A program made the position numbers and the translations under genes. Source: Methanosarcina flavescens (GTDB taxonomy: Archaea > Halobacteriota > Methanosarcinia > Methanosarcinales > Methanosarcinaceae). From it: a DNA stretch of 64,000 nt. The notes below the pieces were generated by a model that worked only from the letters and a program-made list of their open reading frames with translations, ran no database searches and had not been told where the DNA came from. The DNA lies in assembly GCF_001304615.2 (NCBI RefSeq), contig NZ_CP032683.1, forward strand, positions 2,666,001 through 2,730,000, written 5' to 3'. Positions 1-9,385 of this stretch are shown piece by piece (within the stretch, counting starts at the first letter, position 1; each line of letters starts with the position of its first letter).

Positions 1-953
1 AAAACTTTTTCACTTGTTTCTCCAGATTTAAGCGAAAAGGTCTTCTCAAGAGTTACAGGGTTCTGGAGGTGAGTTTCAGGAGCAATTGAATCCTTGAGCA
101 CTATATTATTCAGATCACAGAGCCCTTCATTTCGGACGTTGACTGAGACATGCACAGGCTTTCCCATATAATTCTTTTTCGTAACAATCTTTGAGATAAC
201 AAGACCCCACTTTTTCTCGACTTTTATAATTTTCGAACCCACATTTTCATACTTATCGCCCCTCACATCCACACATGTAGTTTTTGCGGTTATGTTAAGG
301 TCAGTATCGACCCAGGGAGTTGGAGTTTTTAACGTAATATTTACAGGCTCAAGAGTCTCGCCTTTAAGAACTTCCCCAAATTTGTATGTTGTTTTTCCTT
401 TAAGAACCTCCATTCCGGCCGTATCAATGGTTAGAACGGTATCCTTAGCTTTTGCTTTTCCGTCATTTTTAATCTTTATCGATACATAGATTGCGCTGTC
501 TCCAGTAGATTTGGAATCATATGTATCCTTTTTAGTTTCAACGTCTATGTCAAAATTCGGCTCTCCTCTTATAAATATATCCAGTTTAGCATAAGGATTC
601 CAGTTTCCTGTCCTGAACTCCTTTCCATCCCTCTTTATAATCTCATAATTTGGATTTACTTCCCGGGCATAAACTTTTATTTTGTCATCATATACTGCTT
701 CCAGGCCTGCGGAAAGAGGAGCAATCTTTAATTTCTCCCCATCCTTTGAAATTGAGACGAATACTTGCTTGTTTTCATTAAAATCTTCTGCTTTTATAAC
801 ATAGCCATCGACTGTCGCCGTTTCCCCCCAGTGTAGTGTAGCCCCATCACGTTTTCCTACCCACTCGATATCCTCTGCCGCCAGGGTGGTCATTGAGACA
901 GCCAAAAAGAAGAAAACAGCAAATAATGCAATCAGTGCAAGCTTCTTAGCCAT
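1..953 (-). CDS. Exported COG1361-type surface protein, 3' end outside window
   Basis: The frame is open from an ATG at 953 to the left edge (about 317 codons), so only the stop is missing. The protein starts with a basic residue cluster and a hydrophobic stretch ending near TTLAAED, a typical secretory signal. It continues into beta-rich segments with repeated patterns such as DTYDSKSTGDSAIYVSIKIK, followed by NDGKAKAKDTVL and NVRNEGLCDLNNIVL. Such N-x-G 'conserved repeat' modules are known from archaeal S-layer-related COG1361 proteins and from CARDB/DUF11-like adhesive domains. I infer a cell-surface or S-layer-associated protein. The missing C-terminus should show whether it carries a membrane anchor. 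The gene is divergent from the Nif3-like gene. Confidence 0.8.
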   Translation of the reverse strand, partial: MAKKLALIALFAVFFFLAVSMTTLAAEDIEWVGKRDGATLHWGETATVDGYVIKAEDFNENKQVFVSISKDGEKLKIAPLSAGLEAVYDDKIKVYAREVNPNYEIIKRDGKEFRTGNWNPYAKLDIFIRGEPNFDIDVETKKDTYDSKSTGDSAIYVSIKIKNDGKAKAKDTVLTIDTAGMEVLKGKTTYKFGEVLKGETLEPVNITLKTPTPWVDTDLNITAKTTCVDVRGDKYENVGSKIIKVEKKWGLVISKIVTKKNYMGKPVHVSVNVRNEGLCDLNNIVLKDSIAPETHLQNPVTLEKTFSLKSGETSEKV

Positions 954-1217
954 AGTTACCTTCCTTGAATTTCACACCATTATAACAATCTGCGCACTGG
1001 AAGCATGCATTCTGGATTTTTGCAACGGTTACGGCTACCTAAACATCTTTGCTTTCAGAATATAAACAAACATTAAATGTTTATTTACAGTAATACGGCC
1101 GTATTATAATCTAATGCATTGTTTTTTGCCCAGCACTCCCCTATGATTTATAATTTTTAAATCGCCTTTATTTTGTGATTCTAATTCTGTAGTTTTATTG
1201 AAGTCCAGGTTCATTTT

Positions 1218-1289
1218 ATAGTTTGTAATTTACTGATAGTTTGTAACTTATTGATAGTTTGTAATTTGCTGATAGTTCGCAATTTACTG
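1218..1289. repeat. Four tandem 18-bp repeats in a promoter-side spacer
   Basis: Four back-to-back 18-bp units begin at 1218, 1236, 1254 and 1272; the core is ATAGTTTGTAATTTACTG and units differ at one to three positions. They lie in the 590-bp gap between the divergent COG1361-type gene and the Nif3-like gene. The rest of that gap (954-1217 and 1290-1544) is AT-rich, and I see no other gene in it. Confidence 0.85.
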
Positions 1290-1544
1290 ATCTATGTTGT
1301 TAGATTTACATTGTTAAATTCTAAAGCAGTTTTTTAACAGATTTTGTCTTAACTTTGTAAATTGTGACTCTATAAACTATCTTAATATCAGGTATTTTAA
1401 TTTTTTGTAGAGTTTAGAATCTTAATAAACTTCTAATATAAGAGATGTTATCATTTCAAAGCTACATACCCTGGCAAGATAGAATTGGAAATTTTCAAAT
1501 GCTATCAAGAGGTAACAGCTTCAGACTTATATCGGAGGTGTTTT

Positions 1545-2294
1545 ATGAAACTTGTAAAAGTCGTGGAGATTCTCGAAAAAATTGCACCACCCGAACTTGC
1601 CGATGAATTTGATGAAGGCAGGATCGGGCTAATTCTCAATCTGGATAATGACATAAAAAGGGTTGCGGTCTCCCTTGATGCCACCTTTCATGTACTTGAG
1701 AAAGCTGCAGAAATGAAAGCAGATCTGCTGGTTACCCACCATACTCTTATCTTCCATCCTGTAAACAAAATTTCAAATCCTCTGGCGAAATGCCTGAAGC
1801 TTGCTCTTGAGAATGAAATATCCCTTTACAGCATGCACACAAATTACGATAGGGCTGAAGGAGGCATCAACGATGTGCTTGCCTCAAAGCTCGGACTCAG
1901 GAATATCAAAACTGTGGAGATAGGCAGGATAGGGGAGATCGAACCATGCTCCCAGGCCGAACTTGCATCCCGTGTCTCTGAAGTCCTTAAAACTCCTGTA
2001 ATGTATGCCGGAGAAAAAGAAAAGATAAAACGGGTTATGGTCGTTGGAGGCAGCGGGTTCTCAACCGAATTCCTTGAAATTGCCAGGGTAAGTGGAGTTG
2101 ATGCTTTCATATCTTCCGAACTTAAGCATAATATTCTCCGTACTTATGGAGATCTCTGCCTGATTGACGCCACTCACTATGCTACGGAGAATCCAGGCAT
2201 GGAGGCCCTGTGTTCCCGGCTGAGTGAAGTTCCCGGTCTCGAGGTGAAATTTATTGAACAGCCGTCGGGACTCAAGGTTATTGATAAATCTTGA
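1545..2294 (+). CDS. Nif3-like dinuclear metal-centre protein (DUF34)
   Basis: This 249-residue protein belongs to the NIF3/YbgI/DUF34 family, sometimes annotated 'GTP cyclohydrolase 1 type 2' although the biological role of the family is unsettled. Metal-binding motifs are visible: DLLVTHHTLIF with the paired histidines, SMHTNYDRAEGG, and the C-terminal DATHYATENPGM. The open frame begins 60 bases earlier, but the ATG at 1545 is preceded by GGAGGTG at 1534-1540 and matches the usual family N-terminus (KLVKVVEILEKIAPPELADEFD). It is a short single-domain form without the inserted PII-like domain of longer homologues, and it appears monocistronic. Confidence 0.9.
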   Translation: MKLVKVVEILEKIAPPELADEFDEGRIGLILNLDNDIKRVAVSLDATFHVLEKAAEMKADLLVTHHTLIFHPVNKISNPLAKCLKLALENEISLYSMHTNYDRAEGGINDVLASKLGLRNIKTVEIGRIGEIEPCSQAELASRVSEVLKTPVMYAGEKEKIKRVMVVGGSGFSTEFLEIARVSGVDAFISSELKHNILRTYGDLCLIDATHYATENPGMEALCSRLSEVPGLEVKFIEQPSGLKVIDKS

Positions 2295-2379
2295 AGCACC
2301 TTCCGGGGATCCAATCCTGAGAAGACGCATCTGAGAAACTGGAATTAAAGCAAAACCCTAGTTAAAATAAACCCTATTA

Positions 2380-2441
2380 AAAATAAACTCTAATTAAAAT
2401 TAGTTCTATTAAACTCTATTAAAATAAACTCTAATTAAAAT
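2380..2441. repeat. Duplicated AT-rich 21-mer in spacer
   Basis: The same 21-base AT-rich word occurs at 2380-2400 and 2421-2441, within a stretch (about 2350-2460) built of variants of CTCTAATTAAAATAA. It separates the Nif3-like gene from the small acidic ORF. No function can be assigned; it may be simple slippage-prone sequence. Confidence 0.6.
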
Positions 2442-2569
2442 AAGTTCCGTTTAGAATAGGCTTCCGTTTAAAACGAGTTTAGTTTGAGATCATCTAACAG
2501 TAAGTTATGTAAAAGTATATGTGAGATAAAACATGTTTTTACCCTGGGTCAACGCACGGGTGATTTGAT

Positions 2570-2806
2570 ATGACAGAGAAAAAAAATTGCAGCAGGCTGG
2601 AAACAGAAGAAGGGGATCAGAATGGACAGGAAATAGAGGAAATGGATAGAAGTAAACACAAAATTGAGGAAAAGGATCAAAACAAACTCGAAGAATATAC
2701 AGAGGATTCCCTGGAATTAATGCTTGAAGAACAGTTAAGAAGCCAGGTTCGTTCGGATTATCGCCGCAGCCTGGGCAATGAAAATCGTAGAAGGTATATG
2801 GAATGA
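2570..2806 (+). CDS. Small highly charged hypothetical protein
   Basis: A 78-residue ORF with an ATG start preceded by GGGTGATTTGAT, a plausible but short-spaced ribosome site. The first 50 residues are dominated by Glu, Asp, Lys, Gln and Asn with repeated E-E-x-D-x-x-K patterns, suggesting a disordered or coiled segment. The end (LRSQVRSDYRRSLGNENRRR) is strongly basic. I do not recognise a family. Composition alone could produce such an ORF, so it may be spurious. It converges on the decayed HD-domain gene. Confidence 0.4.
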   Translation: MTEKKNCSRLETEEGDQNGQEIEEMDRSKHKIEEKDQNKLEEYTEDSLELMLEEQLRSQVRSDYRRSLGNENRRRYME

Positions 2807-2814
2807 TCTCCTGG

Positions 2815-3440
2815 TGGGTCTTATCCTGTCATTGAGGAAATCTGCAACTGCGTCTTCCGAAAATCAGTGCGTCAAGCATATCGAATTCAAGAACCGATTC
2901 CTTAATTTTTCTTCTTTCTCATAATCTTCACTTACAGGCTTCAGGATATCCAGCTTATCCGCATCCCGAATCTGTTTTGAATAAAAAAGAAGTTCTCTAG
3001 AATTTCTTCACATTCGGGAATTTTCATGAGGTTGTGACACTCCACAGTTTTCAGAATTAAAGTTTTCTCTCCAAGGGGAAGACGGGAAAGAACATCTGTA
3101 TTTGGGAGAATTTTTACTCCAAGTAGAGCGTGGTTTTCAGATTCAGAGTCCTTAAACGTCCTGTATTTTTTAAATGCTCAATGCGGCCCAAATCATGAAA
3201 CTGGGCTACTGCTTTGGCGAACCTGCAACCATCTTCTCCAGTTTTTTTAGCTCTAACCAGTAAAAGAATATTTTCGCAGATTCTACCAGCCATATGTTTA
3301 ATTTTCAAATTTACATTTTCCTTTACAAAAGTCTCAGGGGAAGAAAATTGGTCTATATAATCCAAAAACCACTTTCTCAGGATTCCAGGTCTTCTTTCTA
3401 TGTATGCTGCAATAGGAGTCTCAATGCATAAGATTTCCAC
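2815..3440 (-). pseudogene. Decayed HD-domain phosphohydrolase
   Basis: The minus strand carries pieces of one HD-superfamily hydrolase in different frames. The first piece, 3440-3117, includes ICENILLLVRAKKTG and the metal motif FHDLGRIEHL, then hits TAA at 3114. The same frame resumes directly with ILPNTDVLSRLPLGEKTLIL, then VECHNLMKIPECEEI. A shift near 3010 gives LLFYSKQIRDADKLDILKPV, a textbook continuation of this family. A further shift gives FDMLDAL and then EDAVADFLNDR near 2815-2858. At least one stop and two or three frameshifts are therefore present. Homologues of this kind bind metals through H...HD...D and act on nucleotides; this copy should be inactive. Confidence 0.85.
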
Positions 3441-3820
3441 ATGTTTTCGAAGGTCTAGAGGCTATACTTATACTAATAATTTTATTTCCCTTATTGTACG
3501 TTTTTATTTTACTATTTATTATTTCTATAACAATAATATATTGTTGGGTTAAATATAGAAGAGGCCTGAAAATTCTTTTTAAACTGCAAAAATTTTATAT
3601 GGAGGTACTCCTAAAACTAAGTAACATTACAAGGGAATGGTCATAAACTGGGTAAACTATCTGCGGGAGGGGCAAAAGGAATTTATTTAGTTACTATTAT
3701 TCTTTGATTGTTCTCGCTTACGCAGTTATTGAACAGTACAGAATAGTAAATAAAATGATAGTGGAAGACTCTTTATGAAAAGTTTCCTTAAGAACTCATT
3801 AGAATAAATCGGGGTATTTA

Positions 3821-6800
3821 ATGAGCTCAGTGAAAAAAAATAAATTAATTATTAATTTATTTATTCTCCTTGCTTTGACATTATATTGTTTTTCAGGTTT
3901 TTTACCTGTAGCAGGAGCTATTACAAACCAAGGACTGGTTGTAGAAGGGAATGAAAATAAAGGAGCTAAAATTACTCCTGACCTTGATGAGATAATCTCT
4001 CAGCGCCCAGCTTCCATAGAGGGCCTTATTGATAAGGGGCATGCATTACATTCTCTTCGAGAATATGATCTCTCTATAGACTGCTATAACGATGCGCTGG
4101 ATATAGACCCCAATTCATCACTTGCCTGGTATGGAAAAGGGCGTTCTCTGGCTGAACTGGGAGAATATGAAGAAGCAATTAACTGTTATGAGAAGGCTCT
4201 TTCGACCTTTCCGGTTTCTTCAGGGAGCTGGTCTGACAAAGGGGATGAACTCTTTAAACTAAAAAAATATGTTGAGGCAATTAACTGTTATGATAAAAGC
4301 TTTGCCGCTGACACCTATGTTTCCACTGTCTGGTACCAAAAAGCCCTTGCTTCTGAGAAGATGGGGCTTGATGAGGAAACTCTGGCTTCTTATAATAAAT
4401 CCATTGAATTGAATTCCAATTCTTCCAGGTCGCTGCAGATGCAGGGAACGGCTTACATCGGACTTGAGCAATATAAAGAAGCAATGGAAGCTTTTGATAG
4501 GGCTCTTAATATTACTCCTGACAATTCTGAACTGTGGTACCAGAAAGGAGCAATTCTTGACAAGTTCGGGGATTATGAAGCTGCAGTAGACTGTTATGAC
4601 AAAGCAATTTCTTTTAATCCTGATATGGTAAACGCCTGGCACAAAAAAGGTATTAACCTTGAAAGGGTGGGAGCATACGAAGAGGCTCTTGCCTGCTATG
4701 ATTTTGTTCTCCTTTCTGAGCCTGAAAACCTTGATGCCTTGCAGGGAAAGGGTTTATGCCTTGAGAATCTCGGGAGAATTGATGAGGCTTTGAAGTGCTA
4801 TGATGAGATTTTGACCTATAATCCTGGCAATTCCGAGGCATGGTACAGTAAAGGTTCTTTGCTTAATAAAGCCGGCAAATACGATGCTGCAATAGCCTGT
4901 TTTGATAAGGCGCTTAATCCGGATACAGGGATTCAGGTTGAGGAAATCGGAGGTGAACTGCTCGAAAAGCTGAGCGTTTACGAAGCTTCCCTCTCATGTT
5001 ATTCCGAAACTCCTGAGTTTGAGTCTCCTGTGGTCAAGATCTGGTACGAGAAAGCCCTTTCTCTTGATAAGCTTGGGAAATACGAAACTGCAATTGAATG
5101 CTATGATGAGGTCCTTGAGACCGAGCCAGGACATGCTGTCGTCTGGTACATGAAGGGCCTTGACCTTGACAAACTTGGCAGGTATAAAGAGGCCATTGAG
5201 TGCTATGACCGGGCCCTAAAACTGGATTCCAGGCATGCTAAAGTATGGTACAAAAAAGGTCTCGATTCTTCAAAGATAAAAGACTATGACAGCGCGGTAA
5301 AAAGCTACGATAAAGCTCTTAAAATCGACAAAAACTATACGCTTGCATGGTATGGTAAGGCTTTTGCTCTTGCAAAGCTTGGAGAATACGAAAGCTCGCT
5401 CAAGTGCTACAATAAAGTCCTTGATGCCGTTCCAGACAGTGCCGATGTCTGGTACAATAAAGGCCTTGTTCTCGATGAACTCGGAAAACATGCCGAAGCT
5501 TCAGATTGTTATAACCAGACACTCCAGATAGACCCCGATTATTCTGCTGCCCGTTTTAAACTGAGTGAAAATCTGGGACAGAGTTCAACAGAAGCTTCAG
5601 TGTCTGAATCTGTTAAATATATTAGTATGGATGCGAATCCTGTCCAGGCGCTTTCTGGAGGTTTCTGGTCTTATCTTCTGAATCATAAATATGCAAATTC
5701 AAATGATGAATCCGAACTCTCGGAAGATCTTAATTTCTTCAGCCCGGAGTTCGGTTATGACGCGCCATGGTCCGGGAAGGCCGCTATCTACAGTAAACTT
5801 GGAATGTATGAAGATGCCCTTACCTGCTACGATATGGTACTGGAAATCAGTCCCTCAAGTTCTGATGCCTGGTATCAAAAGGGTTTGATATTTGAAAGGC
5901 TTGATAGAAACGAGAAAGCTGTGGAATGCTACCAGAAAGCCCTGGACCTTGATCCTCAGTCAAGTACGGCCTGGTACGGAATAGCCTCTACTGTAAGTGA
6001 TCTTGGAAGGCTAGAGGAAGCAATCAGTTACTATGACCAGGTGCTCGCTCTGAACTCCAGCAATTCCGAGGCTCTTCTTGGGAAAGGTATTGCCCTCGCT
6101 AACCTGGGCCGGTATGAGGAGGCAGTCTCCTGTTATACCACTCTCTTGGATTCTGAGCCTGAAAATCATGAGGCTCTCAGGAATCGTGCTGTAGCTCTGT
6201 CAAAATCTAATAAGTCCGAGGACGCACTGGCGGATTACGATAGAATAATTGAGCTTGAGCCTGATAATACCCAGATCCTGGCTGAGAAAGCTTCTTTATT
6301 TGAGGAACTTGGAAGGTATGAGGAAGCTGCTGCATGTTATGAGAGAATGCTTGAAATCTCGCCAGATAACACGGAAATAATTTACAGGCAGGGAAAAGCC
6401 CTGGAGAGGAACGGAGACTTTGAGGGAGCAATAGGCTGTTACGACAGGATTCTTGAGCTGAATCCGGGGGATGTGGATGCTTACAACAACAAAGGTTTTG
6501 CACTCTACAAATTGGAGAAGTACCAGCTGGCAATTGACTGCTACAACAAAGCACTCGAATACGATCCGGATAATGCTGCAACCCTGTATTTGCAGGGATG
6601 TGCTTATCTCACGATAAGCAGCAATAAGGCTGCACTGAATTGTTTTGACAGGGTAGTCCAGCTTAAACCTGACTGTATCACAGCATGGTATAACAAGGGG
6701 TTCATCAACAACATGATGGGAAACACTGAGGAGGCAATTTTATGTTACGACAGTGCTCTTGCAATTGACCCGAACTCGCCTTCGACCCTTTACAATAAAA

Positions 6801-7198
6801 GGTTCGCTCTTTACAACCTTAAGAAGCTAGATGAGGCTGAAGTGTGCAAGGCAAAACTTGATGAGATCGACCCCGGTTTTGTAGATGCCCTGCAAAATAA
6901 AGGAACTCGATTCTTCCTTCCTGAAGCTTACGATAGCACTTTGAATTACACGCTGCCCTCAAGATGGTACGGAGGAGAGGAAAACGTATCAGGAAACGTA
7001 AGTACGAATATGACCGCAACTCCCCTGTCAGGAGATATCCAGAAATCCTCTGACAATTTGGAAAACAACACCAGCAACTTTACCCAGGAACCTTATGACA
7101 ATCTGGAAAATAATACCAATAACTATACTCCGGAGCTCAATGAAGATAAGGAAAACCAGAATTCAGGTTACTGGTATGTGCCAGAACCTGATGGGTGA
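3821..7198 (+). CDS. Exported giant TPR-repeat protein
   Basis: The 1,125-residue protein has an N-terminal signal peptide (hydrophobic core about residues 10-30, FLPVAGA) followed by roughly 27 tetratricopeptide repeats of 34 residues. The recurring pattern is AWYxKGxxLxxLGxYEEAI followed by CYDKAL and xLDPxxxx. A repeat-free linker of about 65 residues around 590-650 divides the array in two. The C-terminal 100 residues are rich in Asn, Ser, Thr and Glu with near-duplicate NNTSNFT / NNTNNYT blocks, that is, many N-glycosylation sequons. TPR arrays are protein-docking scaffolds; an exported one in an archaeon is probably a surface or pseudoperiplasmic assembly platform (inference). There is no obvious C-terminal anchor. 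Start: ATG after a weak upstream site. Confidence 0.9.
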   Translation: MSSVKKNKLIINLFILLALTLYCFSGFLPVAGAITNQGLVVEGNENKGAKITPDLDEIISQRPASIEGLIDKGHALHSLREYDLSIDCYNDALDIDPNSSLAWYGKGRSLAELGEYEEAINCYEKALSTFPVSSGSWSDKGDELFKLKKYVEAINCYDKSFAADTYVSTVWYQKALASEKMGLDEETLASYNKSIELNSNSSRSLQMQGTAYIGLEQYKEAMEAFDRALNITPDNSELWYQKGAILDKFGDYEAAVDCYDKAISFNPDMVNAWHKKGINLERVGAYEEALACYDFVLLSEPENLDALQGKGLCLENLGRIDEALKCYDEILTYNPGNSEAWYSKGSLLNKAGKYDAAIACFDKALNPDTGIQVEEIGGELLEKLSVYEASLSCYSETPEFESPVVKIWYEKALSLDKLGKYETAIECYDEVLETEPGHAVVWYMKGLDLDKLGRYKEAIECYDRALKLDSRHAKVWYKKGLDSSKIKDYDSAVKSYDKALKIDKNYTLAWYGKAFALAKLGEYESSLKCYNKVLDAVPDSADVWYNKGLVLDELGKHAEASDCYNQTLQIDPDYSAARFKLSENLGQSSTEASVSESVKYISMDANPVQALSGGFWSYLLNHKYANSNDESELSEDLNFFSPEFGYDAPWSGKAAIYSKLGMYEDALTCYDMVLEISPSSSDAWYQKGLIFERLDRNEKAVECYQKALDLDPQSSTAWYGIASTVSDLGRLEEAISYYDQVLALNSSNSEALLGKGIALANLGRYEEAVSCYTTLLDSEPENHEALRNRAVALSKSNKSEDALADYDRIIELEPDNTQILAEKASLFEELGRYEEAAACYERMLEISPDNTEIIYRQGKALERNGDFEGAIGCYDRILELNPGDVDAYNNKGFALYKLEKYQLAIDCYNKALEYDPDNAATLYLQGCAYLTISSNKAALNCFDRVVQLKPDCITAWYNKGFINNMMGNTEEAILCYDSALAIDPNSPSTLYNKRFALYNLKKLDEAEVCKAKLDEIDPGFVDALQNKGTRFFLPEAYDSTLNYTLPSRWYGGEENVSGNVSTNMTATPLSGDIQKSSDNLENNTSNFTQEPYDNLENNTNNYTPELNEDKENQNSGYWYVPEPDG

Positions 7199-7278
7199 AA
7201 AGCAAATACTGACGAAGAATGGCGTATTCCGGAAGCCGGTTGAAGCTTGAACTCCAGAATATTGAAATTCAGAAGCTC

Positions 7279-7298
7279 AGTGTGCATTACTGCACACT
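7279..7298 (+). terminator. Hairpin plus T-runs after TPR gene
   Basis: A perfect 8-bp stem, AGTGTGCA / TGCACACT, with a TTAC loop is followed at 7304-7320 by two T-runs, and T-rich sequence continues to about 7400. It lies 80 bases downstream of the TPR stop codon and fits a transcription end for that gene. Confidence 0.6.
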
Positions 7299-7486
7299 GG
7301 CATAATTTTTTCAAACTTTTTCTGCTGCTGTCTGTATTATCATTTCTTTGCTTCTAATTCACTTACTTTTTATTTCCTGCTCATTGACTTTTTTTGCTTC
7401 GGGCTCATTTATTTTTATTATTTCTACAAACAAAATTCTTTTTCCTGAAAACTTTAAACTTCATGCCATCCTTATCGTAGGTATCC

Positions 7487-8803
7487 ATGACAGACAATTC
7501 CAGTAAATCAGAAGCAAAGACCGAGGCTGATATCTTTACCTCGAGAAAAAGAAAAATCAAGAATATTTCGGAAAGTTATACTGAAAAAATGAAAAAATAT
7601 AGCCCCAACCCTTCTTCTTCTGGGCATGAAACTCAATCTGACGTAGTCATAATACGCTATGGGGAACTCGCCCTTAAAAGCGCCGGAGTCCGGAACTGGT
7701 ATGAGAAAATCCTTATGAATAATATTGCGGCAATGCTTGACTCGAGAGGTATTCCATATTCTCAGATACGGCGGGAGTGGGGAAGGATATTTATCGAGAC
7801 TAAGGACGCCCGCGCGGCTGAAGCTGCTGCTGATGTTTTTGGAGTTGTCTCAACTTCCCCTGCATTGTCAGTAGAGCCTACTCTTGAGAGTGCAGCCGCT
7901 GTATGTGCTGCCCTGGCAAAGGACCTGGTTTTAGAAGGGGAGTCTTTTGCCATCAGGGCAAGAAGAAGCGGAACACATTCCTTTTCTTCAACGGACATCG
8001 GCAGGACCTGCGGGGATGCTGTCTGGAGCATACTGGAAAAAGAAGGGAAACATCCAAGGGTTAACCTGAGTTCTCCTGATAAGGAAATCTTTGTTGAGAT
8101 GCGGCAAAATCTGGCTTATGTTTACCTGAGAACGTTTAAAGGAGTCGGTGGGCTTCCTCTTGGCACGCAGGGCAGTATGGTAGTTTTGATGTCAGGTGGG
8201 CTTGACTCTCCGGTTGCAGCCTGGCTTATGATGAGGCGCGGAGTTGTGATTATACCTGTCTATTGCAATAATTCTCCTTATGCCGAGAATGCGGCAAGAG
8301 AACGTGCTTTTGATTGTATTCGCCAGCTCCAGAAATGGGCTCCCGGACATCAGTTTAAGACTTATGAGATCCCTCATGGTCCGAACCTCCAGGCCTTTAT
8401 TGACCTCTGCAGCCGGAAAAATACCTGTCTTTTATGCAAACGCATGATGTATCGGGAAGCCTACGAGGTTATGAAAAGAGAGGGTGCAAGCGGAATTATT
8501 ACCGGCTCTTCCCTTGGACAGGTAGCTTCCCAGACCGCTGCCAACATGTATGCCGAAATCTATCAGCTCGCTATTCCTATTTATCATCCTTTAATTGCCT
8601 TTGATAAGACCGAGATTATAGATATTGCCCGCAAAATCGGAACATATGATATCTCCAGTCGGCCCGCAGGCAGTTGCACTGCCGTGCCGGAGCGGCCTGA
8701 AATAGAGGCAAACTATGACCTTATTGTGCATGAAGAAAGAAAAATGGACATCGAGACTATGGTTTCCAATGCTATGAAAGCCGCAAAAATCATTAAGTTA
8801 TAA
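7487..8803 (+). CDS. thiI: tRNA 4-thiouridine synthetase ThiI (no rhodanese domain)
   Basis: 438 residues. An unusual low-complexity N-terminal stretch (about 1-45) precedes the ferredoxin-like/THUMP tRNA-binding part (VIIRYGELALKSAGVRNWYE and following). The PP-loop ATP pyrophosphatase motif is MSGGLDSPVAAWLMMRRG at about 231-248. The bacterial C-terminal rhodanese domain is absent. Instead a CLLC pair follows (KNTCLLCKRMMYREAYEV); in characterised methanogen ThiI such a CxxC pair participates in iron-sulfur-dependent sulfur transfer using sulfide. The product makes s4U8 in tRNA. The start is uncertain: an internal ATG at 7589 would give a more typical length, and there is no clear ribosome site at 7487. 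The gene appears monocistronic. Confidence 0.9.
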   Translation: MTDNSSKSEAKTEADIFTSRKRKIKNISESYTEKMKKYSPNPSSSGHETQSDVVIIRYGELALKSAGVRNWYEKILMNNIAAMLDSRGIPYSQIRREWGRIFIETKDARAAEAAADVFGVVSTSPALSVEPTLESAAAVCAALAKDLVLEGESFAIRARRSGTHSFSSTDIGRTCGDAVWSILEKEGKHPRVNLSSPDKEIFVEMRQNLAYVYLRTFKGVGGLPLGTQGSMVVLMSGGLDSPVAAWLMMRRGVVIIPVYCNNSPYAENAARERAFDCIRQLQKWAPGHQFKTYEIPHGPNLQAFIDLCSRKNTCLLCKRMMYREAYEVMKREGASGIITGSSLGQVASQTAANMYAEIYQLAIPIYHPLIAFDKTEIIDIARKIGTYDISSRPAGSCTAVPERPEIEANYDLIVHEERKMDIETMVSNAMKAAKIIKL

Positions 8804-8974
8804 AATAGGCTCAGATTCTTTTAATTTGATTCTTTTAATTTAATTTTATAATAATATTTAACTTTTTAATAAATGCTAATATCAAGGTATTTCAGGCTTT
8901 TTAATCACACTATCAGTTTAAGAGATTTCGAGCTTTGAGAATACCGACGCATGGCATGGAGCTCAAAAGCCTTC

Positions 8975-9364
8975 TCACTTTCTCTTCATTGACCGGCTTT
9001 TAAGAAGAGCAGTTTCTATAATCTCATAGAGATCCTCCTCTTTAAAAGGCTTCGAAATATAACCCTCTGGTTCTGTTGCCTCAGCTCGCTCAAGTGTCTC
9101 ACAATCCGTGCAGGCAGTAAGGTAGATTACAGGTATTCCGAAGCGTGATTTAATAATCCGGGCAGCTTCAATCCCATCCATGTTTCCTTTTAGCATAATA
9201 TCCATTAACACGAGGTCAACCTTCTTAAGTTCGGCTTCTTTTATAGCCTCTTCCCCTGAAACTGCAGTACATGGTACGTCATAACCCAGATTTTTCAACT
9301 TATTTTTAATATTAAGAGCCACAATAGTCTGGTCTTCAACAACCAGAATTTTTATTCGATCCAT
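8975..9364 (-). CDS. Stand-alone response regulator receiver domain
   Basis: A single CheY-like receiver domain of 129 residues. Visible phosphorylation residues are the acidic pair in VVEDQT, the phospho-acceptor Asp in DLVLMDIML, the switch Thr in VIYLTACTD and the Lys in YISKPF. There is no output domain, so it probably acts by protein contact or as a phosphate shuttle, as is common for Methanosarcina single-domain regulators paired with PAS/histidine kinases encoded elsewhere. The ATG at 9364 is chosen because GGGTGA lies a few bases upstream; a longer frame starts at 9385. No kinase gene is adjacent. Confidence 0.88.
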   Translation of the reverse strand: MDRIKILVVEDQTIVALNIKNKLKNLGYDVPCTAVSGEEAIKEAELKKVDLVLMDIMLKGNMDGIEAARIIKSRFGIPVIYLTACTDCETLERAEATEPEGYISKPFKEEDLYEIIETALLKSRSMKRK

Positions 9365-9385
9365 TCCTTCACCCGTTTTCATCAT

